Source of the DNA: Bacillota bacterium
GTDB taxonomy: Bacteria; Bacillota; Clostridia; Peptostreptococcales; Natronincolaceae
NCBI GenBank assembly: GCA_023387935.1
Contig: JAEWHG010000021.1
Coordinates: 1 to 7,315 of the forward strand
Direction of reading: 5' to 3'
DNA length: 7,315 bases
In this document: positions 7,085 through 7,315 of the stretch, piece by piece
Numbering within the stretch: the first letter of the stretch is position 1
How the letters are laid out: every line of letters begins with the position of its first letter
The notes under the pieces: model-generated
Databases searched by the model: none
Told to the model about the DNA's origin: nothing
The model's input: the letters and a program-made list of their open reading frames with translations, nothing else
Translations under genes and position numbers: made by a program

Positions 7085-7114
7085 ATTATATCCTATGGCG
7101 AAGGTTTTAATAAA
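7085..7114 (-). promoter_or_regulatory. Candidate sigma-A-type promoter for the operon (proximal)
   Basis: On the minus strand a perfect -10 hexamer TATAAT occupies 7090-7085. The best -35 candidates at 17-18 base spacing are poor (TTATTA at 7113-7108 or TTTATT at 7114-7109). Transcription would start near 7078 and give a short leader of roughly 20 bases before the ATG. In AT-rich DNA such matches occur by chance, so this is tentative. Confidence 0.4.
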
Positions 7115-7118
7115 CTAA

Positions 7119-7148
7119 TTTATATTAAAGATAATAAAATGGCCACAA
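7119..7148 (-). promoter_or_regulatory. Candidate sigma-A-type promoter for the operon (distal)
   Basis: On the minus strand TTGTGG (7148-7143) and TATAAA (7124-7119) are separated by 18 bases. The -35 matches the consensus TTG start and the -10 has five of six bases. It lies about 30 bases upstream of the proximal candidate, and either or both could be used. Confidence 0.35.
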
Positions 7149-7182
7149 TAAAAAATATCTAATCCGTAAAAACAGTTTTAAG

Positions 7183-7220
7183 TACCAGATTCCTTGGTAT
7201 CATTACAGTGAAAGGATACC
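7183..7220. repeat. Overlapping short inverted repeats in the operon leader, possible operator
   Basis: On the plus strand GGTATC (7196-7201) and GATACC (7215-7220) form a six-base inverted repeat with a 13-base spacer. TACCA (7183-7187) and TGGTA (7195-7199) form a second one sharing an arm. They lie upstream of both promoter candidates. There is no T-run to make either a terminator. A regulator-binding site or competing hairpins in a longer leader are possible; chance is not excluded. Confidence 0.3.
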
Positions 7221-7315
7221 TTCAGTAAAATAATGAGAATCCTAAATCATGTACCTAGAATGATTCATAAAAAAATATTTAAATAAGAGGGTTAAATAGA
7301 ATTTATGGGAAAAAA

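Larger units (their letters stand above)
7071..7315. other. Non-coding upstream region
   Basis: Apart from the promoter candidates and inverted repeats listed separately, this stretch is AT-rich, has frequent stops in all frames and shows no gene. The sequence entering the right edge (7221-7315) has no recognisable terminator hairpin or coding end, so the upstream neighbour lies outside the window. Confidence 0.6.

Noticed and set aside
7180..7200. T-box-like 'GGTAC' words in the leader
   Set aside because: The conserved T-box core and specifier stem are absent, there is no terminator/antiterminator pair, and the operon does not encode tRNA- or amino-acid-related enzymes.
7196..7220. GGTATC/GATACC hairpin as a transcription terminator
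   Set aside because: The stem is only six base pairs with a 13-base loop, and no T-run follows on either strand.
7305..7315. Plus-strand ATG at the right edge as the start of a divergent gene
   Set aside because: Only three codons are visible and the AGAGGG upstream is too far from the ATG to be a convincing binding site.

Overview
The window is AT-rich DNA with strong AGGAGG-type ribosome binding sites and short intergenic gaps. This fits a low-GC Gram-positive bacterium (Firmicutes, Clostridia- or Bacilli-like). The organism assignment is an inference from composition and signals only. Everything clearly coding lies on the minus strand, so transcription runs from right to left.

Layout, in transcription order. 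(1) Positions 7315-7056 are a 260-base non-coding leader with candidate promoters and a cluster of short inverted repeats. (2) Positions 7055-2163 hold one very large gene of 1630 codons. Its protein appears to join an HD phosphohydrolase-like domain, a long alpha-helical HEAT-like solenoid, a NadD/CoaD-type nucleotidyltransferase, a degenerate GNAT-like domain and a phosphoribosyltransferase-like domain. (3) Positions 2161-920 hold a lactate/malate dehydrogenase-like NAD-binding protein of 413 residues with an extra N-terminal region. (4) From 923 leftwards off the window edge is the first part (307 codons) of a flavodoxin-fold, NADPH-dependent FMN reductase-like protein with a four-cysteine cluster.

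The three genes are tightly coupled. One base separates genes 1 and 2, with the second gene's Shine-Dalgarno inside the first gene's last codons. Genes 2 and 3 overlap by four bases (ATGA). They very probably form one operon and act in one process. A phosphoribosyltransferase, a nucleotidyltransferase with an intact TxGH/ISSTxIR core, an HD hydrolase, an NAD-binding dehydrogenase and a flavin reductase together suggest synthesis, salvage or modification of a nucleotide or dinucleotide (NAD-like) compound. The substrate cannot be read from the sequence, and I do not recognise this operon as a described system. No mobile elements, CRISPR arrays, tRNA or rRNA genes were seen.
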